This document shows positions 47,853 to 59,255 of a DNA stretch of 64,000 nucleotides, one piece after another (the stretch's first letter is position 1; each line of letters starts with the position of its first letter). The notes under the pieces are model-generated. The model saw only the letters and a list, made by a program, of their open reading frames with translations. It searched no databases and was not told the DNA's origin. A program made the translations under genes and the position numbers. Source of the stretch: Dentipellis sp. KUC8613 (Eukaryota > Basidiomycota > Agaricomycetes > Russulales > Hericiaceae); the NCBI GenBank assembly GCA_002286715.1, contig NSJX01000001.1:2843929-2907928 (forward strand), given 5' to 3'.

Positions 47853-49307
47853 ATGGCAGACGCCCTCCGCCACAGGATGCCGAGCGACGTTCGCCTGGCA
47901 CTGCAGGCACAGGCAGTGAGCTACAGCGACAGTGCGTCTGGGTCTCACTTTGTGTGCGCGCCCGCTTACCCTCCGCGAAGTCGCATCTGCAGCAGTGATC
48001 ACATACGACGTTATCACGACTGTCTCGGATCAGGTGTGTTCCCTGCATATGCATTGAGCGCCCCGGGAATGACGCTCAGCGGCACCTGGTTCTGCCGTCA
48101 GATTGACTTCTTGCAGAGGTACTGCATATGCATCACGGCGGAGATTCCAGTCTGTCATTGACGTGTCTATAATTGCAGCATAGGCAGGACGTACCTGCGC
48201 ATTGGCTACGTTCTCGTCCGTTACCTTCCATGGCTGGCACAGATGTAAGTGACAGCTCGCCCTATCAGGACGCCCCGCTGACCCGGGCGTGTAGTGGTTT
48301 CCTTCCGCTCGACGTGGAGGGCGTGAACCGGCCCCATTGGTCGAGCACCGACTGCCGCGTATGGGGCGGCACGCAGGTCAGCATGATGCAATTTCTGATA
48401 ACCACCGTCGATGCAATTCAGATGCTGAGAAGTGCGTTTCTCCCTGCGTCTCTCTTCCTGGGTCTGACTTTTCTATTCGGTGTATTTTTGGACGGCGTCA
48501 GTCTACGTTCTCTTTCGACGGCACACATATCTCTTGTTCGCCCTCTACATCACATACACCGCCGAGGTCCTCATTGTCTGCGTCATCCTGGGCATCAGCT
48601 TCCACCATACAGGGGTGGATCAAGATTGCGTCGTGACGAGACTCCCACGCCTCATGATGGCGTACTGGTATGCCGTCGCCTCTTGTCTCCCGCAGAGCAT
48701 GATACCATCCACCTGCAGGCTCACACCACTGATATTCCAAACCATTCTCTTCGTGCTGACGCTGTGCAAGTTCCTAGCGGCATGCCGCGATGGGTGGGCG
48801 CACAAGCCCGTCGTGAGGCTGTTTATCACGGACGGAATTTGGGCGTTTATGATTTTATTCTGTATGTATTTCAGTACCGTCCCCCCACGTATGACTGACC
48901 TACACCACGCAGTCTCGATGCTTCTTAACTTCGTACTCTCATACACACAACACGGACCCTACGCTGCAATTAGTTTCAGGTGCGTCGACCCCATCCCCAT
49001 CCGTATTTCGTATCTCATTCGCCGGCTCGTCGGTGCTTATCCATACCGGTTGACAGATGGCTTTTAACTGTATTATCATTCACCGTGCGCTCCGCTTCTC
49101 GTCTCTGCATCTACGTATCCTCACCTCCCCTCCACCGGGATCCAGGGAACTCGCCTCCTCAACAACCCCCGCCGGGTGCTCTGCAGCAGCGAGCCCGAGC
49201 CGGAACCCGAGACGTCGCAAGTCGCGTCAATGCCCAAGCCGGAAGCAGAGGTCGAGCTCGACACGCTCTTCGACATGCACATGTCGAACCAGCGCCCCTG
49301 CGTCTAG
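47853..49307 (+). CDS. DUF6533 domain membrane protein
   Basis: A multi-pass membrane protein of the Agaricomycete DUF6533 family; function unknown. Nine exons (47853-47931, 47993-48033, 48102-48118, 48179-48244, 48295-48431, 48502-48861, 48913-48979, 49057-49084, 49146-49307) join in frame to 318 residues. The DUF6533 signature is spread over exons 2-4: TVITYDVITTVSDQ, IDFLQSIGRTYLRIGYVLVR, then YLPWLAQI. Later family features are STDCRVWGG, TVDAIQMLRIYVLFRRHTYL, YTAEVLIVCVILGISF, LTPLIFQTILFVLTLCKFLA, DGIWAFMILFCS and WLLTVLSFTGTRLLNNPRRV. A charged Glu-rich tail follows. The 17-nt exon 3 was placed because it alone restores the DUF6533 pattern. Related in style to the DUF6534 gene at 14956, but a different family. 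Confidence 0.87.
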
Positions 49308-49984
49308 CTCAATATGTTTACGACACTTATACGCGAGCCTGTGCATCGTTCGCGGGTCTACGGCAGGCTACGCGCGCTGTATATGCATGACTGATCACGA
49401 ACTACGATGACTAGAACATATTGTATGTACGTGCATGATGGCATACATGATCCATTGCATGCATGCAGATGCAAATTGAATGCTGTAACGGACTCATTCA
49501 GGAAGCGGAATAATGTGCTTGGTTCAGGCGGCGGCGCGGGCCATGCCTCCGCATACCTCCGACCCTGCAGGCGCAGATCCTTCGAAGGACATCTAGCTAC
49601 CATATCCGACGCAGCCGAGCACCGGGACCTGGTCGCTGGTCGCTGGTCAGCTTGAACAGCGGCTGGTCCGTGTGATCTGCAAAATATCTTCCTTCTGAAA
49701 TAGATCCGAGTATCTGTATTTAATTTACACTAATGAAATCCGGGAACCCTGCCCAACCCAACCCTATCATGTGCATTAATCCTATCCGTAGTTACCTCCT
49801 TATGCACATGCCGATCTGCGCCACTAAGTCCTTCTACGTATCATCTTCGGGAACATCTAATATAGCTCAAAATCATCAATCTGTATATTGCAACGACTGC
49901 AAAGGCACCGCAAAACACTACACTACTGTACACACAATTTGATTCTTCCTATCTCAAGTGCCAGCACCATATCCGCCCATCAAT
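49308..49984. other. intergenic region between convergent genes
   Basis: About 680 bp, 3' ends of the DUF6533 gene and MDR copy 1. No gene seen. Confidence 0.4.
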
Positions 49985-51301
49985 TCAAGCCGTGTCGACC
50001 TTCGCGACCATCTTCGCTCCGCTGGACTGCAATTTGGCCACCTTCTCTAACGCGGCCGGAATCCCAGCCAACCCGCCCGGCACAGCCTCCCACTTGTTCG
50101 GCTGTCAGACTTTCGTCAGCACCACAAAGTTTCAAAAACGAAGAGACGAAAGCACGCACCCGCAGCCTCCCATCCGCCAAAAACGCCTCCAAACCCGCAT
50201 ACATCTTATCCGCCCACTCACGCCCCGCCGCCTGCTCGTCCATATAATTCACCGCGCCCCACACGAACGCAATGCGGCGCCCGTTGTCGAGCACGACATT
50301 CGGCTCGCCCACGACGGGCGCGCGCACGAGCGCGAGCGTGCCGCCCGCGCCGGTGAGCCCCCACGCCGCGCGCTGCGTCTCCTCGTTCGCGATGGCGTCG
50401 AACACGAGCGGGAACGGCGCGCTCGTGATCTTGGCGACGGCCTCGGGCAGCGCGGCGTACGGCGTCGTGTGGTAGTCGATGAGGTGCGTCGCCCCTGCTG
50501 CGCGGACGTATGCCTCGTTGTGTGCGGAGGCTGTTGCGATGATCGGGTTGAAGCCGGAGAGCTTGAGGAACTGCAGCGCTGTGAGGAGGTTAGTGTGGCC
50601 GAAGTTGGAGAGGGAAGATGGCGTGCGCACCGAATTGCCCGACCGAGCTAGACCCGCCGAAGACGATCACAGGCTGGTCTTTGTACTTTCCCAGGCCCTC
50701 TTCCGTCCACGGAGCGGTGAGTGCCGCGCCGCCGCGAGGACCGTGTGGACCGTAGAGTGCGAGTCCAGCGGTCATGAGGCAGAGGGGCATGGTCGAAGCC
50801 GCCTCCAAGGAAATCGCGGCGGGGATCTAGTTCGCGGACGGTCATCACGACTATGGATTGGTAACCGGAGATGGGTTGGCATACCTTGTAAGTCCGCTTC
50901 GCGTTTATGAGTACATACTGCTGGAATGTGCCGTGGTCGAGGGTAAACTTGAGGCGTTCGAATGACCTGCCACGCCAGAGAGCACAGTCGTCAGTCCCCA
51001 ATTCCCTGCTACGCTGATAAGCGGAGAGTAATTGAACTCACACTCGGTCGTCCTTCGCCGGCCCGGTGCCCTCTACGCCCTCCCCGAGAGCCTCGATAGT
51101 TCCCGCAGCATCACATCCTGCAATCGCAGGATACTCCGTGATCGCAAACCCATAGAGGCCAATCGCATAGTCGATCGGGTTCAAAGCGGTCGCAGCGAGC
51201 TTGACGAGGACCTCTCCCGGACCCGGCGTCGGAATCGGGCGTTCCACGACCGTAAAGGGAGCGCCCTTGGCGGTAAGAATCAGGGCTTTCTGTGAGGCCA
51301 T
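49985..51301 (-). CDS. zinc-free MDR enoyl-reductase-like oxidoreductase, tandem copy 1
   Basis: A medium-chain dehydrogenase/reductase of the quinone-oxidoreductase / trans-enoyl-reductase type, expected to reduce activated double bonds with NADPH in the cytosol. Exons 51301-51042, 50966-50885, 50826-50631, 50578-50160 and 50101-49985 join to 357 residues. The N-terminal GroES-like domain (MASQKALILTAKGAPFTVVE, LNPIDYAIGLYGF, PAIAGCDAAGTIEALGEGV) lacks the zinc-ligand Cys and GHE motif of alcohol dehydrogenases. The Rossmann part has [20 protein letters not shown] (nucleotide loop) and [20 protein letters not shown]. It ends with the family C-terminus NKWEAVPGGLAG, then AKMVAKVDTA. All five intra-window copies share these blocks. 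A TATA-like box lies ~80 bp upstream. Confidence 0.9.
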
Positions 51302-51380
51302 GGTTCAAGAGTGTGTTGTTGGTGTGATGGATGGGTTGATGAACTCGGATTTGGGTGGCAAATTGGTGAGATGCAAGGGC

Positions 51381-51388
51381 GTTATAAA
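51381..51388 (-). promoter_or_regulatory. TATA-like box of MDR copy 1
   Basis: tttataac on the minus strand about 80 bp upstream of the ATG. Copies 2 and 3 have closely similar sequence (gttata followed by agg or ggc on the plus strand) at related positions. Confidence 0.5.
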
Positions 51389-52004
51389 GGCTCGCACGGC
51401 TGGAGGAATCCATGTCGTAAACGATACATCCGCCTCAGGGGTAGGAACGGATGCGGAGTAGATGTGGCCGGACTGCGTCCATCGAGCATCATGCATCATG
51501 GATTCTGAGCACTGGCCGGAGGATTGCGTATACTCTGCGGCTGTTAGGACACCGCGGGAGTGCGTCGCCGTCGAGCTGATGAATAAGCGATTGACTAACC
51601 AGTCTGCAGTAACAATAGTGCTAGACACGCATAGAGGATGACTGGATAGATGACATGTTGATATGAGGGCGTTCAATATTCGGAGCGGATGTCCTCTGTA
51701 TAGATATCAACACCAGGACAAGACAGTTCGAGGCGCAGGGCGACGAGAGCCTCAACAGGATCGAGATGTGGCGGCGGCGCGGTACTGAGTCGCGGCAAGG
51801 TGCGCACCGACAACATGGCCCTGTTTTCTACACTTGCCCGCTTTGCCGTAATCTCTCAGATCTAGCAAAACGTATACCGGAAACCTTGCCTGTGCGGCGA
51901 GAAAATATTCTGCCCACTCTTAGGAGGCACCACTGTCTGATATCTAGCGGCATGAATTTATAATTACACGAGCTCTTCGGATACTGGCTTCGGCGGTCTG
52001 AAGC
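51389..52004. other. intergenic spacer between MDR copies 1 and 2
   Basis: About 600 bp, no gene or repeat recognised. Confidence 0.4.
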
Positions 52005-53286
52005 TCAAACAGGTTCGTCGACCCTCGCAACCATTTTCGCCCCGCTCACCTGCAACTTGACCACCTTCTCTAACGCTTCCGAAATCCCACCCAATTCTCC
52101 GCTCACGCTCTGCCATCGATTTGGCTACCCGACCCAACCCAACAGAAACCCAATCAACCCTCTTGCTATTCCTAGAAAAGAGAAGATATATCACACACCT
52201 TTACTCGGCCATCCAAAATATACTCCTGCAATCCCGCGTACATTCCATCCGCCCACTTGCGCCCTGCCTCCTCTTCATCCATGAAATTCACCGCAGGCCA
52301 CACATACGCGATCCGCCGGCCACCCTCTAGTTCCACACCCGCCTCGCCCACAACCGGCTGGCGCACCATGACAAGAGCACCTCCTGGCGCAGTGAGCTCC
52401 CATGCGGCCCGCTGCGTATCATCGTGCGCAATGGCGTCGAAGACAATGGGCAGCGGAGTGCTCGTGATGTGCGCGACGGCGCCGGCCAGTGCGTCGTACG
52501 GCGTCGTATGGTAGTCGATGAGATGTGTCGCGCCCGCTACACGGACGTACGCCTCATTGTGCGCTGACGCGGTCGCGATAATCGGGTTGAACCCGGAGAG
52601 CTTGAGCATTTGGAGCGCGAACTGCCCGACAGAGCCCGACCCGCCGATGACGAGCGCGGGCTGATCCTTGTATTTTCCCAGTCCACCTTCTTGCCAGGGC
52701 GCTGTGAGCGCCACGCCGCCGCGCGGGGCGTAGGGGGCGTAGAGCCCGATTGCTGCCGTTGTGAGGCAGAGAGGGAAAGTGGCGGCTTGTTCGAAGGACA
52801 GAGTATCCGGGATCTAGGGATGGTTTATTGATTTTGAAGGTCGCTCCGTAACATGATTATAGGTACGAAAGAATAGCGTTACTTTGTAAGTGCGCTTCGC
52901 ATTTATGAGGGCATATTGCTGAAACGTCCCGTAGTCAGACGCGAACTTGAGGCGTTCAAATAATCTGCAATTGGTGAAACTCCCAATCTATTCTAGTCGG
53001 TAGGGAACCATACGAGCTGTACTCACATGCTATCTCCTTTTTGCAACTTGTCACTATCTACGCCCTCTCCGAGCGCCTCGACAGTCCCTGCACCGTCAAT
53101 TCCGAGGACGGCCGGAAACACATCGAGCCTGAATCCCTGAACGCCCATTTTGTGGTCGATTGGATTCAGCGCGGCAGCAGCCATCTTGACAAGGACATCT
53201 CCTGGAATGGGTGAAGGGATCGGACGCGTGATTACTTTGAAAGGGGCACCTTTGGTTTCGACAAGCAACGCCTTCTGGGTGGCCAT
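52005..53286 (-). CDS. zinc-free MDR enoyl-reductase-like oxidoreductase, tandem copy 2
   Basis: Paralogue of copy 1. Exons 53286-53027, 52964-52883, 52813-52199 and 52124-52005 join to 358 residues. The intron that splits GGSSSVGQF from ALQFLKL in copies 1, 4 and 5 is cleanly absent: the 615-nt exon 3 equals the sum of exons 3 and 4 of copy 1 (196+419). The nucleotide loop reads VIGGSGSVGQFALQMLKLSG. Other blocks: [80 protein letters not shown]. The C-terminus is NRWQSVSGELGGI, then AKMVARVDEPV. No disabling mutation. Donor after exon 2 is gtaacg, a slightly weaker but acceptable site. Confidence 0.9.
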
Positions 53287-53334
53287 GGCTGAATGTTGTG
53301 ACTGATGAAACTGGAACGAAAGATAAGCAGGGGT

Positions 53335-53340
53335 GTTATA
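53335..53340 (-). promoter_or_regulatory. TATA-like box of MDR copy 2
   Basis: tataac on the minus strand, about 50 bp upstream of the ATG. Confidence 0.45.
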
Positions 53341-54395
53341 GGCTCGATACCGTCGGAATGGTGCTCTATACCGTCGGGTGGGAGCGTTCGGAGGGTATTA
53401 TCTCGCTCATTGTTGCTGAGGAAGGTAGGCGTTAACTTTCGGATATAGGGGGTATCGCAGATAGATTGCCAAGGCCCCCACTGCACTACCCGAGTTTTCG
53501 AGTCCTCCAAACTTCCCATTGCCCATCGTTGAATGGCATTTACCGGCCTATTTGTTTCAAAGCTAGGTTGCCTGACTAAGCCCAGGCGGAGCTGCTGCAG
53601 AGCAAGGTTATTAGCACGACACATCGGTATGAGTAAGCTTAAAATGAGTCATATTGATGATGCAGTCACTAGGCTGGGCACTTGGGTGTCGATAGTAGTG
53701 CGACGAGCCGTAGACCACAGAGTGTACAGTTTGATAGGTGGGACGGGGGGGAGGGCGATGAGTCCATGGCGATGCTGTCACGACATTGACACATATGTTT
53801 ACTGACCGGCGGCTGGAGGGCTGATTTGTATCGACCGTGTTCTCCGCAAAAAAAAAAAAAAAAAGATACACTGACCTTATACTGACCCGAACCAATGAGC
53901 CACTCCTCCTTCGTACGAATAGTAGGCAGAAATCTCGCCAATAATGCATTTCCTATGGCCAGAAAAGGGTCTCCGAGGCGTTAATAATCCATGTGGACGA
54001 GGTGGTTCGCTGCGTATGGCGAGAGCTATGAAATGGAGACGAAAACGACGGATTCTGACGCAAGCACGAATCGCTGAATATGTGATTTCACAGAACATCG
54101 GCAGGTGAACGTAGGACGACGTGAAGGATCATTCAAGTTCGAGTGGCCCGACCCGACGCGCGTAGCCTTGAGCCCGTGTCACGGACGCGTCTGTCACGCG
54201 TTTGTTACATGGTGTGACGAAGGAGTCACGTCTCTTTATCGGAGCCAACAGCGCTTTCAATTCCTGCACCTCCTCGAGACACTAACAAGGTTCTCTTGAC
54301 GCTGGCAGAGACTTTGGCAGAGATTCATTGAACAGAAAGTATGTCTATCTAAAAACGAAGATCCGGCATCGTTTCAACCAGGAGATTCGTTACCG
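53341..54395. other. intergenic region with A17 tract and dispersed repeat
   Basis: About 1.05 kb. It contains a 17-base A homopolymer (53848-53864) and, at 54177-54210, an inverted copy of the repeat at 47337-47372. No gene seen; short frames only. Confidence 0.5.
54177..54210 (-). repeat. inverted partner of the 47.34-kb repeat
   Basis: tgtcacggacgcgtctgtca followed by cgcgtttgttaca. Reverse complement of the 47337-47372 repeat except for one missing base. Confidence 0.6.
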
Positions 54396-55172
54396 TCACA
54401 CAGACTTCTTCACATACGGGAGAAATTCCAGCATTTTCACTTCACCGCCCAACACTCCCTGAAACAGTTCCCGCAGCCCCGACTTCTTCAAGAATTGATG
54501 ATCCTCCCAGACGAATCCGGGAGTGACGACCTCGGTGATCAGACACCCGGTGTGCTCTTTCTCCTCCTCGCTTTTCGCACTGACCAGGTCAACCTTCGGG
54601 ATCCTCGACATCTTCCAGATGCCAGTGCCGACTACGAGCTGCCGCCGCTCACCTGCGGCGTCACCCATGATGACGCGCTCGATCCGTGAGGGATTGCCTG
54701 GTGTGATGAGTATATACTCCGCGCGTCCGTGGTGGAGGACATGGTACGTCTGCAATCGTCGAAGCGTCATAAATCGTGTCAGCCGATCTATTGCCTGTCA
54801 TTTTACCATGGCTACTTACCACGGACTTATTCATGAGAAAGACACTGCTGGGTTCATCATACGTCAATAGGTAGAAAATCGAAGTGGCGATTGGGCGCAG
54901 TCTGCCATCTGGTCGGATGCGTCTCAATCAATAGATCGGAGCGGGGACGAAGTGAGGACGGATGCACTTGCATACGCTCACCAGCATGCGGACTAGGAAC
55001 AAGTTCTTTTCGACGGTCAGTTTCAATGAAGTATCCTGGCATAGATGTCTTTAACGTTCATGAACAGTTAAATCGTTATTAAAAGCTCCTCACCCCCTTC
55101 CGGATGCTTCGTCAACGAAAGAGACTTGATAAGCTCGGCGTTGGTCGAAGGGTAATGGGTGTAGCTCGACAT
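54396..55172 (-). CDS. DUF985 (Cupin_5) family protein, copy 2
   Basis: Paralogue of the cupin at 42606, here inserted between MDR copies 2 and 3. Exons 55172-55094, 55035-54982, 54908-54820 and 54749-54396 join to 191 residues. The first three exons have exactly the same lengths as copy 1 (79, 54 and 89 nt) and the last is six bases shorter. Blocks: HPEGGYFIETDRRKELVPSP, SIFYLLTYDEPSSVFLMNKS, YHVLHHGRAEYILITPGNPS, VVGTGIWKMSRIPKVDLVSA and TPGFVWEDHQFLKKSGLREL. It ends FLPYVKKSV. The RmlC-like barrel His/Glu residues seen in copy 1 are kept. Reaction unknown. The acceptor of exon 3 (ccag before atggcag) is preferred over the nearby ggcag because only it keeps frame. Confidence 0.88.
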
Positions 55173-56039
55173 GATACGCTCAGGAGGGAGGTGCAACGGT
55201 TATGGGCTCAATAGCTGCGGATGCTCTTTATGTCATTCCTCGGTGAGACATCTCCACAATGACAGTACCAGAAGCCCTCTGACATTATCTTGTTCATATT
55301 CACAGCACGTCGTCTCTGTAACCTGGCGAGTGGCTATCCTTAATTTGCCATTCCAATATCATGCGTCACGATAAGCTACAGTTCGAATCCCAAGCCAGTC
55401 GCAAGCACGACCATGTGCCACACAACATCGTTCCCATTGTGCGACTCGAAAATCCGGACGAAAAAAAAAATGCAGTCCATTACCGTTTCCGGTATGTCGA
55501 ATACGCTATCCGAAGAACATTGTCGTAATATTGCTCTAGTCCTCCTCGACAATTCACCACCAGGCCCGCATGTACGTCATATCGCCAGGAAATTGCCGTT
55601 CATCCATTCAAAAATGGCAAAGAGCGGACTGTGAGTGATTTTTTTCCGGTGTGACGCCTGTTGAACACGGGACAGTTCTTCTGTACGCAGAAGCCTGGAT
55701 GCCCAAAATTATGAGAAGCAAGTAAGGTCGACGAAGGATCTGCTGGTGTCTCAAGCGAGCCGGGTTCGTAGCGAGACAGGAGGCGAGTACTAGGACACTT
55801 CTAGCTAACGACAAGCTCCATCAAGACGCTTACATCCCGCACGAACCATCTCACCAACATCGCCTTCCTCCAAATTCTCAATCACATGCGCCATGGACAA
55901 AGAACGCATGGCATGTCGCCGAGTTACGATAGCCGACGAAATCGAGCAGCAGGAAACAGGGACAACCATGACGCTTAGGTGGAAGTAATGCAAACAACAT
56001 AACTAATATCAATAAATATTTTCATAGCCTCCTGTACAA
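55173..56039. other. intergenic region, no gene seen
   Basis: About 870 bp between the second cupin gene and MDR copy 3. A short plus frame at 55413-55634 has no family resemblance. Confidence 0.4.
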
Positions 56040-57303
56040 TCATGCATCAAGCCTCGCGACCATCTTCGCACCGCTGACCTGCAACTTGCCTACCTTCTCC
56101 ACCGCCTCTGATACCCCAGCCAACCCGCCTTCCACGGCCTGCCACTTGTTCGGCTACGAAACCCATCGTAAGCTCCTTCCGTCTCTACCTGAAGAAGAAA
56201 TGAGGACGCACTCGCAGATGTCCATCCGCCAAAAACACATCCAACCCCGCATACATCCCATCTGCCCACTTTCGACCTTCTTCCTCTCTATCCAACACAT
56301 TCACCACGCCCCACACGTACTCTACCCGCCGCCCTCCCTCGAGCTCGGTGTCCACTTGCCCTACTACAGAATCACGCACAGTAACGAGCGTCCCCTTCGG
56401 GCCAAGGAGCGCCCACCCCGCGCGCTGCGTGTCCTCGAATCCAATCGCATCAAACACAATCGAGAACGGCGCGCTCGTGATCTGCGCTACAACGCCAGCC
56501 AACTCGGCATACGGCGTCTTGTGGTAATCAACAACGTGCGTCGCCCCCGCCGCGCGCACGTACGCCTCGTTGTGCGCGGACGCGGTGGTGATGATCGGGC
56601 TGAACCCGGAGAGCTTGAGGAGCTGCAGCACGAACTGCCCGACGGAGCTCGAGCCGCCGAGGACGAGCACGGGCTGGTCTTTGTACTTCCCGAGGCCGCC
56701 GTCCAGCCAAGGCCCGGTCAGTGCAGCGCCGCCGCGTGGGCCGTGGGGTGCGTATAGCCCGATTGCAGCGGTCGCGAGGCAGAGGGGCATTGTCGATGCC
56801 TCTTCGAAGGACAGGGCGGCGGGGATCTAGGCGTGATGAGGTTCAATCTCAAGTTCTCACCGTTTGGCTGGTGAGAACCCTGTGAAGCAGGCAATGCGCA
56901 CCTTGTAGGTCCTATTTGCCTTAATGAGCGCATATTGCTGGAAGGTGCCGTACTCGGTCGTGAACTGGAGGCGCTCAAAGGCTCTGCCGCGCTAGATTTC
57001 AGTGTCTCGTTCGTCGAACAGTACGCATGGAGCTGAGGCTCACACCCGGTCGCCCTTCGCCCGTCCAGTACCCTCTACGCCTTCCCCGACAGCCTCGACG
57101 ATCCCCGCGCCATCACACCCCGCAACAGTCGGGAACTCCTCGATTGCGAGCCCGACAAGTTGTATGAAGTAGTCGAGCGGGTTAAGCGCGGTGGCGACGA
57201 GTTTGACGAGGACTTCTCCGGGGCCTGGTGTAGGGATCGGGCGCGTGACGAGAGTGAAAGGGGCGCCTTTCGCCGGGAGAAGCAGCGTCTTTTGAGTGGC
57301 CAT
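56040..57303 (-). CDS. zinc-free MDR enoyl-reductase-like oxidoreductase, tandem copy 3
   Basis: Exons 57303-57044, 56983-56902, 56826-56212 and 56153-56040 join to 356 residues. Like copy 2 it lacks the intron within the nucleotide-binding region and has a 615-nt exon 3. Blocks: [110 protein letters not shown]. It ends in a shortened tail finishing RLDA. The exon 2 acceptor is preceded by an in-frame-compatible ggcag, as in copy 1. Intact. Closest in exon layout to copy 2, suggesting these two share a recent intron-less ancestor at that site. Confidence 0.9.
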
Positions 57304-57354
57304 GGTCGACTACGGGTCTACTGTTGGGAAGTGCGTGATCTGGATGTTCAGAGC

Positions 57355-57360
57355 GTTATA
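57355..57360 (-). promoter_or_regulatory. TATA-like box of MDR copy 3
   Basis: tataac on the minus strand, about 52 bp upstream of the ATG, in the same local context (gcgttata-agg) as copy 1. Confidence 0.45.
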
Positions 57361-57874
57361 AGGCGTCCGCACAAGCCTAGGGCAGAGTGACATCACGGAT
57401 AGAAGGTGGATAATATATAACAGACGGAAAGCGGAGGACCGCCAAGTTACACATCCTAATACATGAGTAAGCGGATGAAGTGATTACTAATGAGGTCTGG
57501 CGTCTGCTAGAAAGATATTTAGACCGAAGAATGGTATTATCAGTGAAATGCCGTTGTATGGACCATGTTGCAGATACCGATGAAGATAGTTTGAGAGGGA
57601 GGAATAATGGGAGGACGGCCGCGTGCAATGCCGTGCACGTTCTTACTGCGCCGATAGGATGGCGCGTCTCCAGAGGAATACGTGGGGCCATTGTGCGACA
57701 ACATTCACCAACGCACGTCTCTCGTAAGTCACAAAATAGCGGTGAACTCACTTTTCGTGTACCCTGACCGTCCGCCGGTTTTTACCCAAAAGAAAGAACG
57801 GCCGGCCAATTCTGCACAACCATTCAAACGAATGGAGATGACAGATACATGACAGCTTTATATGCTATGTTCCA
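57361..57874. other. intergenic spacer between MDR copies 3 and 4
   Basis: About 510 bp, nothing recognised. Confidence 0.4.
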
Positions 57875-59212
57875 TTAAGGCGTGTCGTCGATCCTGGCTA
57901 CTGCCTTGCCCCCGCTCATCTGCAACTTGCCCACCTTCTCCGCTGCATCCGGCACGCCCGCCAACCCACTCTTCACAAGCTCCCACTTATTCGGCTGCAA
58001 CACGCAATCAGCATCCGCATTCAAAAAATATCGGATGCGGAAGATGAATTCACATACCTTGAGTGCCCCCTCCGCCAAAAGCGCCGATACCCCCGCATAC
58101 ATCTTGTCTCCCCACGGCCGCGTAGCATCCTCCTTATCCAAAAACGTCACGCCGCCCCATATATCAAAAATATATCTCCCTCCCGCCTGCTCCACCCTTG
58201 GCTTGCCTACGACGGGCGCGCGGACGCTCATGAACGACCCCCCAGGCCCAGTGACCGCCCACCCCGCGCGCTGCGTCTCGTCCAGCCCGATCGCATCGTA
58301 CACGACCCCGATCGGCGCGCTCGTGATCCCCGCGATCGCCTCGGGGAGCTTGGCATACGGCGTCGTCTTGTAGTCGATAAAATGCGTCGCGCCCGCCGCG
58401 CGCACGTACGCCTCGTTATGCGCGGACGCGGTAGATATAATTGGGTCGAAGCCGGAGAGTTTGAGGAGCTGGATGGCTAGGATCCGGGGCAGCGTACGGT
58501 GAGCGTGTACGTATACACCAAGCACCGTATGTGACATGCATACCGAATTGACCAACGGAACTCGACCCGGCGATGACGAGCGCCGGCTGGCCCGTATACT
58601 TCCCCAACCCACCTTCCTCCCAAGGGGCAGTAAGACCCGCACCGCCATGTTCGGTGCGAGGGGCGTAGAGGCCCATTGTGGCGGTCCCGAATCCAAGAGG
58701 AATCGTCACGGCTTCTTCGAAGCTCAAGAAATCCGGGAGCTAGAGTGTACGAGGGTGAGGTTGTTTAACGTTGTGTCGCCATAGCTCAAGCGATGCATAC
58801 TACTGACCCTGTACACCCGCTTCGCCTTGATGAGCGCGTACTGCTGGAATGTGCAATTGTTAGGTTTGAAGTCGATGCACTGGAACAGGCTGCCCGAGTC
58901 GCGGCATGGCGCCCCACGATCAGCACAAGACACTCAAAATTACAATGCAACGCACACACGATCGCCTTTCTTCAACACCCCACCCGACGCTTCGCCGATC
59001 GCCTCGACGGTGCCTGCGCCGTCGTTCCCCGCGACGGCCGGGAACTCTTCGAGCCCGAACCCGACGAGCTGCATGTAGTAGTCGACTGGGTTGATCGCAA
59101 CTGCCGATAGCTTGACGAGGACCTCATCAGCGCCCGGGCTGGGGATGAGGCGCGTGCCGAGGGTGAAGGGCGCGCCTTTGCTGTGAAGGAGGAGTGCTTT
59201 CTGTGTGGCCAT
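57875..59212 (-). CDS. zinc-free MDR enoyl-reductase-like oxidoreductase, tandem copy 4
   Basis: Five exons (59212-58956, 58889-58808, 58739-58544, 58476-58058, 57994-57875) join to 357 residues. It retains the intron after SSSVGQF, with exons 3 and 4 of exactly the copy 1 lengths (196 and 419 nt). Blocks: [100 protein letters not shown]. Differences: exon 1 is one codon shorter, the exon 2 donor is gtcagt, and the segment FQCIDFKPNNCTFQQ replaces the FERLKF-DHGTFQQ of copies 1-3. It ends ARIDDTP. Copies 4 and 5 share the FQC variant and the -TP ending, so they form a second subgroup. Confidence 0.9.
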
Positions 59213-59248
59213 GGTGGAGATGTGGAAGCCACCAGGCGGGCGGCATAC

Positions 59249-59255
59249 TTATAAT
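59249..59255 (-). promoter_or_regulatory. TATA-like box of MDR copy 4
   Basis: attataag-type sequence on the minus strand about 40 bp upstream of the ATG. Confidence 0.4.

Noticed and set aside
47853..49307. DUF6533 gene as a duplicate of the DUF6534 gene at 14956
   Set aside because: Both are multi-pass and fungal-specific but signatures and intron positions differ; different families.
49992..50651. 219-codon plus-strand open frame
   Set aside because: Antisense to MDR copy 1, and similar antisense frames recur over the other MDR copies; Arg-rich shadow translation.
53848..53864. A17 tract considered as a poly-A tail of a retroposed gene
   Set aside because: No coding sequence or target duplication flanks it; more likely a simple homopolymer.
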